A stretch of 64,000 nucleotides of DNA. It comes from Scatosoma sp045542595 (GTDB lineage: Bacteria > Bacillota > Clostridia > Christensenellales > Borkfalkiaceae). A model generated the notes under the pieces. That model saw only the letters and a program-made list of their open reading frames with translations. It did no database searches and was not told the origin of the DNA. Location of the stretch: positions 1 to 64,000 of the forward strand of contig JAZQLI010000004.1 of NCBI GenBank assembly GCA_045542595.1, read 5' to 3'. How positions within the stretch are numbered: the stretch's first letter is position 1; every line of letters begins with the position of its first letter. This document shows, in pieces, positions 33,726 to 41,406 of the stretch. A program made the position numbers and the translations under genes.

Positions 33726-35828
33726 TTATACCCCGAACAGTAAATCGCCGTAGGTGGGGAAAGGCCAATATTTCGAAGAAACCAAGTTTTCTAATTCGTC
33801 TACCGCACTACGGAGTGTTTGCATAGTGGGTAATACTTCGTTTTTGTATACGTTGGCGCATTCTACGGCGCAAGTGCGTGTTTTACTCTTTTCCAAAACT
33901 TCTTTCAGCTGCGTAACCGCTTCGTATGCTTTTGCGGACAATGCGGAAATTTCCTTTAACGTTTGCGTTTCGTAAACGGAAGTAAATTCCGTTACGCTAA
34001 AGGAAGAAAGTGTTTTTTCCGCCACAAGCGAGTTTTTCAACGTCAAAGCGTATTCGCTTACCGCAGGTAAAATATCTTTAAGAGTCATATCTACCATAGT
34101 ATTTGCTTCAATACCGATAAGCTTACAATAATTTTCCAAGAAAATTTCGTGCCGCGAACGCATTTCCTTTTCGGTGTATACTTTATGTGAAGTGAAAAGC
34201 GCGATATTTTTTTCGTCTAAATACTTTTCCAAAGCGTCGGGCGTGGTTTTTAAATTTAAAAGTCCGCGTTTTTCCGCTTCTTTCAACCATTTATCGTCGT
34301 AACCGTTGCCGTTGAAAATGATGCGTTTGTGCTTGATAATAACGTCTTTGATAAGGTTATGCAACGCCGCGTTGAAGTTTTCCGCGCTTTCCAAGCTATC
34401 GGCAAACTGCCGCAAAATTTCGGCAACCGCCGTGTTAAGTACGGTATTCGCTTCGGATATGGACGCCGACGAGCCGAGCATACGGAATTCGAATTTGTTT
34501 CCCGTAAAGGCAAAGGGGGACGTACGGTTTCTGTCCGTCGTATCTTTAGGGAATTTCGGTAACGTATGTACGCCGACGCGCATCAATTCTTTTTCTTTCG
34601 CGCCGTAGGCTTCGTCCTTTTCAATGGCTGCCAAGATATCGGTAAGCTCGTCGCCAAGGAACATAGAAACAACGGCAGGGGGCGCTTCGTTTGCGCCCAA
34701 ACGGTGGTCGTTTCCTGCGGACGCTACCGAAATACGAAGCAGCGCTTGGTATTCGTCTACCGCCTTAATCACCGCGCAAAGGAATAATAAAAACTGTGCG
34801 TTGGTTTGCGGTGTTTCGCCGGGGTTGAGTAGGTTTACGCCCGTGTTAGTGGATAAAGACCAGTTATTGTGTTTACCGCTTCCGTTTACGCCTTCAAACG
34901 GTTTTTCGTGTAAAAGGCAAACGAAATTGTGCTTTTTCGCCGTCTTTTGCATAATTTCCATCGTCAACTGATTATGGTCGGCGGCGATATTCGTCGTTTC
35001 AAATACGGGCGCAAGCTCGTGCTGCGAGGGTGCGGCTTCGTTATGCTCGGTTTTGGCAGGCACGCCTAATTTCCAAAGCTCTTCGTCTAAGTCTTTCATA
35101 AACGCTTGCACGCGCGGCTTGATAACGCCGTAATAATGCCCTTCCGTTTCCTGACCTTTAGGCGGTTTCGCACCGAAAAGAGTGCGCCCTGCATAGGTAA
35201 GGTCCTTTCTCTTTTTAAATAAGTCTTTATCAATCAGGAAATATTCCTGTTCGGGGCCAACGGTGGTTTTTACCGAAGTTACGTCTTCGTTGCCGAATAA
35301 CTTCAATACGCGCAGTGCTTGACGGTTGATGGCTTCCATCGAACGGAGCAACGGCGTTTTTTTATCGAGTGATTCGCCGCCGTACGAACAAAAGGCAGTG
35401 GGAATGCAAAGCACTCCGTCTTTGATGAACGCATACGAAGTAGCGTCCCAAGCGGTATAGCCGCGTGCTTCAAACGTAGCGCGAAGTCCGCCCGAAGGGA
35501 AAGACGAAGCGTCCGTTTCGCCCTTTACAAGTTCCTTGCCTGAAAATTCCATAATTACTTTACCACCGTTTTCAGGCACGATAAAACTGTCGTGTTTTTC
35601 AGCGGTGATACCCGTCATCGGTTGAAACCAGTGGGTGTAATGGGTTGCGCCGTTTTCCACAGCCCAATCCTTCATAGCGGCGGCAACGGCATTCGCCACG
35701 GACAAATTTAAGCTTCTGCCGTGTTCCATCGTACGTTTTAACGTGTTATAATCGTCGGGGGAAAGGCGCGCTTTCATCACTTCGTCGTTAAACACCATAC
35801 AACCAAAATAATCGGATACAAGTTCCAT
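33726..35828 (-). CDS. glnN: Glutamine synthetase type III
   Basis: The 700-aa length and motifs fit GSIII, which fixes ammonia onto glutamate with ATP and forms dodecamers unrelated in layout to GSI. Seen: THYTHWFQPMTGITAEKHD, EFSGKELVKGETDASSFPSG, GPEQEYFLID, HNEAAPSQHELAPVFE, HEKPFEGVNGSGKHNNWS and a C-terminal helical part. It starts at MELVSDYFG after AGGAG, about 70 nt from the mapped promoter. It is first in an operon with nadE. Confidence 0.96.
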   Translation of the reverse strand: MELVSDYFGCMVFNDEVMKARLSPDDYNTLKRTMEHGRSLNLSVANAVAAAMKDWAVENGATHYTHWFQPMTGITAEKHDSFIVPENGGKVIMEFSGKELVKGETDASSFPSGGLRATFEARGYTAWDATSYAFIKDGVLCIPTAFCSYGGESLDKKTPLLRSMEAINRQALRVLKLFGNEDVTSVKTTVGPEQEYFLIDKDLFKKRKDLTYAGRTLFGAKPPKGQETEGHYYGVIKPRVQAFMKDLDEELWKLGVPAKTEHNEAAPSQHELAPVFETTNIAADHNQLTMEIMQKTAKKHNFVCLLHEKPFEGVNGSGKHNNWSLSTNTGVNLLNPGETPQTNAQFLLFLCAVIKAVDEYQALLRISVASAGNDHRLGANEAPPAVVSMFLGDELTDILAAIEKDEAYGAKEKELMRVGVHTLPKFPKDTTDRNRTSPFAFTGNKFEFRMLGSSASISEANTVLNTAVAEILRQFADSLESAENFNAALHNLIKDVIIKHKRIIFNGNGYDDKWLKEAEKRGLLNLKTTPDALEKYLDEKNIALFTSHKVYTEKEMRSRHEIFLENYCKLIGIEANTMVDMTLKDILPAVSEYALTLKNSLVAEKTLSSFSVTEFTSVYETQTLKEISALSAKAYEAVTQLKEVLEKSKTRTCAVECANVYKNEVLPTMQTLRSAVDELENLVSSKYWPFPTYGDLLFGV

Positions 35829-35904
35829 AAAACCACTCCTTGACGGGTAATATTCTTTCGTGAATACGAAAACAGGCAAAGGCAACAGCCCTTGCCGTGT
35901 ATTT

Positions 35905-35934
35905 ATTATACCTTATAAAACGGAGAATTGTCAA
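35905..35934 (-). promoter_or_regulatory. SigA promoter of glnN-nadE
   Basis: Minus strand TTGACA (35934-35929), 18 bp, TATAAT (35910-35905). The -35 box overlaps the stop of the next gene upstream. Confidence 0.85.
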
Positions 35935-36671
35935 CGGTTTGGCGGTTGGTTTTCGTTTTTTTCGGGCAAAAACTTCCAATACCGAGCAGGCATATAACCG
36001 CGCATTTGCTTTAACCGTTCGCGTGAGGGAATATTTACGGCAGCATAATACCGTTTCCAAAGCGCTTGCCACTGCGTTTCCTTAGCGGATAATAATACGT
36101 CCGCGCGAAATAAAGGCGCGGTAAAAGAGTGCTCTCCGTCGTATACCGCCGCTTTGTTTCGGCTGACGTCGTGCAAAACGAAAGGATATTTAGGTAGCCG
36201 CGCCCTAAAGTGCGGCAATAATAAATCGCAAATATCGTTATCAGGGGAAAAGGGCGCGTATAGCGCGCCGCTTGCCGTTTCCATAAAACGGATAAAACCG
36301 TGAAAACGGTGTATTTCAAAAGAGACTTTTTTCATATATTCTACGGCAAGGAATACCACTCTATCCGTCAACATATTTTTTACGGGCGCTTTTCGCTTAG
36401 CCAACGCTCGCAAATACCCAAACGCCACCTGTTCGCTATCCGCTTGACTGCAACGGAGCAGTAACGTTAAATCGTGGGGGAACTGTTTATCGAAAGACGC
36501 AAGGCGGGCTTTTGCGCGCAGCGCACGCCCTTTGTCCGTTTGGATAAACACGGGTGTTTCTCCTAAAACAAGCTGCGTTTTCCGTGAAGAAATTAGGGCG
36601 TGCTCGTCGTGGAACGCTTCCAAAAACGCCGTTAAAAATCCGTCTTCACTGCCGTCGAAAAAGTATATCAT
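35931..36671 (-). CDS. TIGR03915-type DNA metabolism protein (DUF4130)
   Basis: The 246-aa protein resembles the TIGR03915/DUF4130 family, whose genes pair with a radical SAM partner (TIGR03916). Seen: YFFDGSEDGFLTAFLEAF at the start, HRFHGFIRFME, YAPFSPDNDICDLLLPHF and the closing RGYMPARYWKFLPEK. Family members are linked to DNA repair or modification by context with uracil-DNA glycosylases; the reaction is unknown. The radical SAM gene lies just upstream on the same strand. SD AGGCAGGG. Confidence 0.86.
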   Translation of the reverse strand: MIYFFDGSEDGFLTAFLEAFHDEHALISSRKTQLVLGETPVFIQTDKGRALRAKARLASFDKQFPHDLTLLLRCSQADSEQVAFGYLRALAKRKAPVKNMLTDRVVFLAVEYMKKVSFEIHRFHGFIRFMETASGALYAPFSPDNDICDLLLPHFRARLPKYPFVLHDVSRNKAAVYDGEHSFTAPLFRADVLLSAKETQWQALWKRYYAAVNIPSRERLKQMRGYMPARYWKFLPEKNENQPPNR

Positions 36672-36688
36672 ATCCCTGCCTTTTTGCG

Positions 36689-36706
36689 TTCAACGCATAC
36701 CTGCCT
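36689..36706 (-). repeat. Dispersed repeat copy 6
   Basis: Minus strand AGGCAGGTATGCGTTGAA, an exact core, in the 42-bp gap between the radical SAM and DUF4130 genes. Confidence 0.85.
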
Positions 36707-36713
36707 ATCTATT

Positions 36714-38024
36714 TTATAGTTCTCCCGTCAACGCTAAGCGTGCATTTTGCGCGTCGGAAAGCATAATTTTCTTCTCGCTGATAACGCTTGCGGTGGGAAG
36801 GAGTGAAAACATATCCGTTTGCACGGCGTTTTCTCCGTTTTCCGCCGCAATCAACAATCCCTTTACACGGTTTTCGTCTTTCGCGCCTAAATATTTCCCG
36901 TTGCACGTGATAAAATGTTTGGCACGTTTTAAGGAAATTCGCATTTTTATCAAATCTTCAAAGGAAAGCTTGGTATATCTTCGCGCCTGTATAATTTTAT
37001 TTGCGCCGCGTACGCCGATGCCGGGTACGCGTAACAGCGCGGCAAGGTCGGCGTGGTTGATTTCCACGGGAAAAAGATGCATATTCCGTAGCGCCCAAGC
37101 GCATTTAGGGTCGTACTCTAACGGCAAATTTTCGCCTTCGTTTACAATCTCTTCCACCGTAAAACCGTAAAAGCGCAATAGCCAGTCCGCTTGGTATAAA
37201 CGGTGTTCGCGCAGTTGTCCTGCGCCTATTTCGGGTAAAAGCGAATCGTGAACGACAGGTACGTAGGACGAATAATACACTCGTTTCATATCCATTTGAC
37301 GATACAAGGCTTGCGTTAAACGCAAAATTTGTCCGTCCTGTTCGGGCGAAGCGCCGATAATCATTTGCGTCGTTTGCCCTGCAGGTAAAAAATATCCTTC
37401 CGTAAGTCCCTTTTTCTTCTCTTCTACAAATTGCTTTTTTTCTACGGTGAGTTGCCGCATAGGGAGTAGTAAACTTTGCTTACTCTTTTGCGGCGCTAAT
37501 AATTTTAAACTCCGTTCGGACGGAAGTTCCATATTAAAGCTCATTCTATCGGCGTACTTCGCCGCTTCTCGGCAAAGCGCTTCGTCTGCGCGCGGTATGC
37601 CCTTTAAATGGATATAGCCGTGAAAGCCGTATTCTAAACGCAGCTTTTTTACCACCAAAACCAAACGTTCCATCGTATAATCGGGATTTTTATGCACGGC
37701 GGAAGATAAAAATAAGCCTTCGATATAATTGCGCTTGTAAAAATCCATCGTCAGCTCGCAAATTTCTTCGGGAGTAGCACTCACGCGCGGTACGTCCGCC
37801 GAAACGCGGTTGGGGCAGTACTTACAATCGTAAATACAATCGTTAGAAAGCAAAATTTTCAAAAGCGAAACGCACCGTCCGTCGGGCGTGAACGAATGGC
37901 AGCAGCCTGCAACGTATCCGTTCCCCATACCGCCGTCGTTTTTCCGCTTGCTTCCCGAAGACGAACACGATACGTCGTATTTCGCACTCTCCGTTAAAAT
38001 TGTCAATCTTTCACCGTCAATCAT
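36714..38024 (-). CDS. Putative DNA modification/repair radical SAM protein (TIGR03916-like)
   Basis: The product of about 436 aa starts at MIDGERLTILTESAKYDVSC and has the radical SAM cluster CIYDCKYCPNR (three Cys), CHSFTPDGRCVSLLKILL before it and RNYIEGLFLSSAV after it. The C-terminus has a helix-hairpin-helix-like LLRVPGIGVRGANKIIQAR, which suggests DNA contact. It pairs with the DUF4130 gene downstream. The promoter -10 box ends only 6 nt before the ATG, so the mRNA may be leaderless. The longer frame to 38063 contains the promoter. Confidence 0.9.
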   Translation of the reverse strand: MIDGERLTILTESAKYDVSCSSSGSKRKNDGGMGNGYVAGCCHSFTPDGRCVSLLKILLSNDCIYDCKYCPNRVSADVPRVSATPEEICELTMDFYKRNYIEGLFLSSAVHKNPDYTMERLVLVVKKLRLEYGFHGYIHLKGIPRADEALCREAAKYADRMSFNMELPSERSLKLLAPQKSKQSLLLPMRQLTVEKKQFVEEKKKGLTEGYFLPAGQTTQMIIGASPEQDGQILRLTQALYRQMDMKRVYYSSYVPVVHDSLLPEIGAGQLREHRLYQADWLLRFYGFTVEEIVNEGENLPLEYDPKCAWALRNMHLFPVEINHADLAALLRVPGIGVRGANKIIQARRYTKLSFEDLIKMRISLKRAKHFITCNGKYLGAKDENRVKGLLIAAENGENAVQTDMFSLLPTASVISEKKIMLSDAQNARLALTGEL

Positions 38025-38030
38025 ATCTCC

Positions 38031-38059
38031 ATTATACGACAAGCTTTTACAAAAGTCAA
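38031..38059 (-). promoter_or_regulatory. SigA promoter, leaderless layout
   Basis: Minus strand TTGACT (38059-38054), 17 bp, TATAAT (38036-38031). Six nt (GGAGAT) separate it from the ATG at 38024. Confidence 0.8.
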
Positions 38060-38121
38060 ACATTTGTTCGTATTTTAATGTAAAAATTGTGTAAAAATTT
38101 TTAAGAGTGTATTATAAAGCA

Positions 38122-38150
38122 TTGCAAAAGCGCGCAAGGTGTGCTATAAT
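38122..38150 (+). promoter_or_regulatory. SigA promoter
   Basis: TTGCAA 38122-38127, 17 bp, TATAAT 38145-38150. Confidence 0.85.
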
Positions 38151-38185
38151 TTTTTTCTGTAATAAATAGGCAGGAGTTTTATAGG

Positions 38186-38932
38186 ATGGATAAAGCGAAA
38201 TTTTTTACGAAAGATAAGCTGCTTCGCTTCAGCTGTGTGGCGGCGGGAGAGTTGTTTTGTTTGGCGACGATTATTTTCCGTTGTATCGACTATCGGGGCA
38301 TTTCACAAGTTTTAATTTGTTTGCTTTCGGCGTTATGCTTAATCGCGCCGGAAATTGTGGAACGGTTTTTGAAAATACAAATTCCCACGCCTATTTATTT
38401 GTTCGCGCTCGTATACTCGTTAGGGCCGATGTTGGGGCACGCGTATACCTTTTACGCTATTATTCCTTGGTGGGATACTCTGTTGCACGCGACGGGCGGT
38501 GTAGTGTTTGCGCTTTTCGGCGCGTATTTACCGCACGTTTTCCAAAAGCACGGGCAGTGTAATTTACTCGTTTGCGCGCTGTTTGGGTTGTTCTTTTCCG
38601 TTACCGTTTCCGCCGTATGGGAATTTATCGAATATTTTTGCGATTGCTTTTTTATAATGGATATGCAACAGGATACGGTTATTTCAGGATTTAATTCGTA
38701 CGTCTTAGGAAGCTTGGACGAACGTATAGTAGGGCAATCGGGCGTGATTACCGAAACGATTATCAACGGTTCGAACGGGCAGTTTGTCGTACAAGGGTAT
38801 ATCGACACGGGAATTTTGGATACGATGGAAGATATGCTTTTTGAAACGTTGGGGGCAGTGGTATATACGGTGATTTTCTTGTTGGATAGGGGAAAACACG
38901 TCGGTTTAGCTGCACCGAAAAAGACGGAATAA
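38186..38932 (+). CDS. DUF2238-like (YjdF) membrane protein
   Basis: The 248-aa protein has about six membrane segments and the DUF2238 signatures: PWWDTLLHATGGVVFALFG and AVWEFIEYFCDCFFIMDMQQ, then ETLGAVVYT in the last helix. The conserved His, Glu and Asp in membrane segments could bind metal or act catalytically. Function is unknown. It is a single gene with its own promoter; a repeat hairpin follows the stop. Confidence 0.75.
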   Translation: MDKAKFFTKDKLLRFSCVAAGELFCLATIIFRCIDYRGISQVLICLLSALCLIAPEIVERFLKIQIPTPIYLFALVYSLGPMLGHAYTFYAIIPWWDTLLHATGGVVFALFGAYLPHVFQKHGQCNLLVCALFGLFFSVTVSAVWEFIEYFCDCFFIMDMQQDTVISGFNSYVLGSLDERIVGQSGVITETIINGSNGQFVVQGYIDTGILDTMEDMLFETLGAVVYTVIFLLDRGKHVGLAAPKKTE

Positions 38933-38943
38933 CGATAAAGGTG

Positions 38944-38975
38944 GGCAGCAGGTATGCGTTGAACGCGTACCTGCC
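38944..38975 (+). repeat. Dispersed repeat copy 7, perfect-stem hairpin
   Basis: GCAGGTATGCG (38948-38958), loop TTGAA, CGCGTACCTGC (38964-38974): 11 bp with one G-U pair. It is the clearest full-length palindromic copy and starts 12 bp after the stop, where a terminator would be expected, but without a T run directly behind. Confidence 0.82.
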
Positions 38976-39058
38976 ATAATATATTTTTAAAAAAGCGTTG
39001 TAATTTAAAAAAAGTAAAAGAAAAATGGAACATTTTTTTGGAAAGATATCAAAAACGC

Positions 39059-39087
39059 TTGCTTTTTTCAAAAAAATAAAGTAATAT
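39059..39087 (+). promoter_or_regulatory. tRNA-Ser promoter
   Basis: TTGCTT 39059-39064, 17 bp, TAATAT 39082-39087. Confidence 0.75.
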
Positions 39088-39100
39088 ATATAAGCGCTTT

Positions 39101-39190
39101 GCAGAGATGTCTGAGTGGTTTAAGGAGCACGATTGGAAATCGTGTGTGGGTGGAAGCTCACCGCAGGTTCAAATCCTGTTCTCTGCGCCA
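39101..39190 (+). tRNA. tRNA-Ser (GGA)
   Basis: GCAGAGA acceptor pairs with TCTCTGC, followed by G and encoded CCA. The anticodon stem CACGA/TCGTG encloses TTGGAAA with GGA at 39135-39137. A long variable arm (GTGGGTGGAAGCTCACC) and T arm GGTTCAAATCC fit Ser. Confidence 0.96.
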
Positions 39191-39230
39191 AACAAAAAAG
39201 GCACGGACACCGTGCCTTTTTTGTTTGGCA
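39187..39230 (+). terminator. tRNA-Ser terminator
   Basis: GCCAAACAAAAAAGGCACGG, loop ACAC, and its complement. The hairpin begins in the tRNA's own CCA end. Confidence 0.8.
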
Positions 39231-39237
39231 TATTTTC

Positions 39238-39266
39238 TTGCTTTTTATTTTTAATTGTTATATAAT
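39238..39266 (+). promoter_or_regulatory. SigA promoter of the SulP gene
   Basis: TTGCTT 39238-39243, 17 bp, TATAAT 39261-39266. Confidence 0.85.
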
Positions 39267-39291
39267 ACGATAGAACAAAGGAGAAAGACTT

Positions 39292-40578
39292 ATGAAACTG
39301 TTTGAACCTAAACTGTTGACGGCTTTAAAAAATTATAAAACCAAAGATTATATTTCAGATATCGTTGCGGGTATTATCGTCGCTATTATCGCGTTGCCCC
39401 TTTCCATTGCGCTTGCCATTGCGTCGGGTGCATCACCCGAAACGGGACTGTTCACGGCGATTATCGCAGGTTTTATCGCTGCGCTTTTAGGGGGCAGTAA
39501 AGTAAATATCACAGGTCCTACTGCAGCATTTGCTACGATTGTAGCAGGAATTATACTCAGCGAAGGAATGGACGGGCTCTTTCTTGCTACGATTATGGCA
39601 GGGATATTGCTTATCTTGATGGGCGTGTTGCGTTTAGGCTCGTTGATTAAATACATTCCGCATACCATTACGGTAGGGTTTACCGCAGGCATTGCGGTTA
39701 CGCTCGTCGTGGGGCAATTAAAAGATTTTTTAGGGCTTACGTATCCTGCAGGCACGGTGGCTATCGAGACGATAGAAAAATTATCGCTTGTCGTAGAACA
39801 TATTTCCACCTTTAATATTTGGGCGTTCGTTATCGGTTTGCTTGGGCTTGCCATTCTTATTTTTTGGCCGAAAGTTTCCAAGAAAATTCCCGGTTCGCTG
39901 ATTGCCGTGCTCGTAGGGGCGTTGGTTTGTCTGATTCCTGTCATCAATGCAAATACCATAGGTTCCCTGTATACCATATCTTCGGCATTACCTACCTTCC
40001 GTTTTCCCGAAATTACGGGAGAAAGAATTCTCGCTTTGTTGCCAAGCGCGTTTACCATTGCGTTGCTGGCAGGTATAGAATCGCTCCTTTCCTGCGTAGT
40101 GTCTGATGAAATGGTAAAGGATAAACACAATTCAAATACCGAACTCATTGCGTTGGGCACAAGCAATATATTGGTTGGATGTTTCGGCGGAATTCCTGCC
40201 ACGGGCGCGATAGCGCGAACGGCTGCAAACGTAAAAAACGGCGGTAAATCGCCGTTGGCAGGAATGGTGCACGCCATAGTGCTGTTGCTTGTTTTGGTGC
40301 TTTTGATGCCGCTTGCGTCGTATATCCCTATGCCGATTATCGCCGCTATTCTCTTTATCGTTGCGTATAATATGAGCGAATGGAGAGAATTTGTGGCAAT
40401 TATCAAAACGAAAAAATGGAGTGATATACTCGTTCTCGTGCTCACGTTCGCGCTCACCGTTATCTTCGACCTTGTCAAAGCGATTGCCGTAGGTCTTGTA
40501 TTGCATTACGCTATCGTATGGATTGGCTCGATGATTGCAAAACGTAAAGCAAAAAAAGAAGAAATGAAAGCGGAATAA
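39292..40578 (+). CDS. SulP family anion transporter lacking the STAS domain
   Basis: The 428-aa protein covers the SLC26/SulP membrane core: YISDIVAGIIVAIIALPLSIAL, GLFTAIIAGFIAALLGGSKVNITGP (in parts), IKYIPHTITVGFTAGIA, and GIPATGAIARTAANVKNGGKSP. The cytoplasmic STAS domain of usual SulP proteins (~550 aa) is absent; the frame ends in a short basic tail (RKAKKEEMKAE). The short form occurs in bacteria. The anion (sulfate, bicarbonate or other) is not readable. SD AAGGAG. Confidence 0.88.
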   Translation: MKLFEPKLLTALKNYKTKDYISDIVAGIIVAIIALPLSIALAIASGASPETGLFTAIIAGFIAALLGGSKVNITGPTAAFATIVAGIILSEGMDGLFLATIMAGILLILMGVLRLGSLIKYIPHTITVGFTAGIAVTLVVGQLKDFLGLTYPAGTVAIETIEKLSLVVEHISTFNIWAFVIGLLGLAILIFWPKVSKKIPGSLIAVLVGALVCLIPVINANTIGSLYTISSALPTFRFPEITGERILALLPSAFTIALLAGIESLLSCVVSDEMVKDKHNSNTELIALGTSNILVGCFGGIPATGAIARTAANVKNGGKSPLAGMVHAIVLLLVLVLLMPLASYIPMPIIAAILFIVAYNMSEWREFVAIIKTKKWSDILVLVLTFALTVIFDLVKAIAVGLVLHYAIVWIGSMIAKRKAKKEEMKAE

Positions 40579-40638
40579 CCTATCGTTTACCGATTGCAGA
40601 CAAGTCAATATTGTCCATATTTATGCAAGTAGAGTGCA

Positions 40639-40667
40639 TTCACAAAACATATTTTTTATGCTATAAT
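40639..40667 (+). promoter_or_regulatory. SigA promoter
   Basis: TTCACA 40639-40644, 17 bp, TATAAT 40662-40667. Confidence 0.75.
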
Positions 40668-40702
40668 AAGCGGTGTTGAAACTTCAAAATAAGGAGAAAA
40701 TT

Positions 40703-41347
40703 ATGAAAAAACACGTAAAACTTATTGCGTTTATTATGGCGTTAGGTCTTTCGCTTGGGATAGCGTCTTGCGGCGGCGGTTCTACGACGGGCGGCACGTC
40801 GTCTTCAGTAACCACAAACAGTTCTTCTACGCAAAGCAGTATGGCAGAAGCGCAAAAGGTGGGCAACTACACGGCGGAAACGTGGGAAGCACTCGTTTCC
40901 CTTTCGTCCTTTGAAAACTGCACCGTGGCCTATACAATGAACGACGCGGCAGGAAGCGGTTTGACGGAAAATTCTACACACCTTTTCTCTGCGGACGGGT
41001 ATAGCCGTACGGGCAAGAGAAATATTCTCGGCGGCGTTAACGGTACCGATTTGGCGTACGCCACGACGGACACAACGGAAGTTGCTAATGCGCGTGCGGC
41101 GCTCATCGGCTTTATTGCGGAAATAGCGTTTGATAAACTCAGTTATAATAGCACGGCGAAAGCGTATGTTATCGACGGCGACTTTTACACGGCGGACGGA
41201 AAGACGTACAAAGACGTTACGTTAAAGGTGAAAGACGGCAAAGTGCATACGGTGGGCGTAACCGTAGTAAGTGCGGAAGGCACGCAAACGCAGGCGTTTA
41301 CTTTTAGTAAGTATAACACGACAACGCCTGAACTGCCCGAAGAATAA
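40703..41347 (+). CDS. Lipoprotein of unknown function
   Basis: The 214-aa precursor has a lipoprotein signal (MKKHVKL, hydrophobic core, lipobox GIASC with Cys near residue 23), then a Gly/Ser/Thr linker and a soluble domain with repeating beta-rich text (VAYTMNDAAGSG, AYVIDGDFYTADGKTYKD, VTLKVKDGKVHTVGVTV). I do not recognise the family. Lgt and LspA in this window would process it. It is a single gene with promoter and terminator. ATG 40703 follows AAGGAG. Confidence 0.75.
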   Translation: MKKHVKLIAFIMALGLSLGIASCGGGSTTGGTSSSVTTNSSSTQSSMAEAQKVGNYTAETWEALVSLSSFENCTVAYTMNDAAGSGLTENSTHLFSADGYSRTGKRNILGGVNGTDLAYATTDTTEVANARAALIGFIAEIAFDKLSYNSTAKAYVIDGDFYTADGKTYKDVTLKVKDGKVHTVGVTVVSAEGTQTQAFTFSKYNTTTPELPEE

Positions 41348-41366
41348 ACTTTCAAAACGAACGAAA

Positions 41367-41395
41367 AAACACTCCTATAACAGGAGTGTTTTTCT
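41367..41395. terminator. Terminator between convergent genes
   Basis: AAACACTCCT, loop ATAAC, AGGAGTGTTT, TT. Confidence 0.85.
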
Positions 41396-41406
41396 TATAG
41401 GCAAAT

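Noticed and set aside
39181..39230. tRNA-Ser end duplicated like tmRNA and tRNA-Leu
   Set aside because: Only the terminator hairpin reaches back into CCA; there is no second direct copy downstream.
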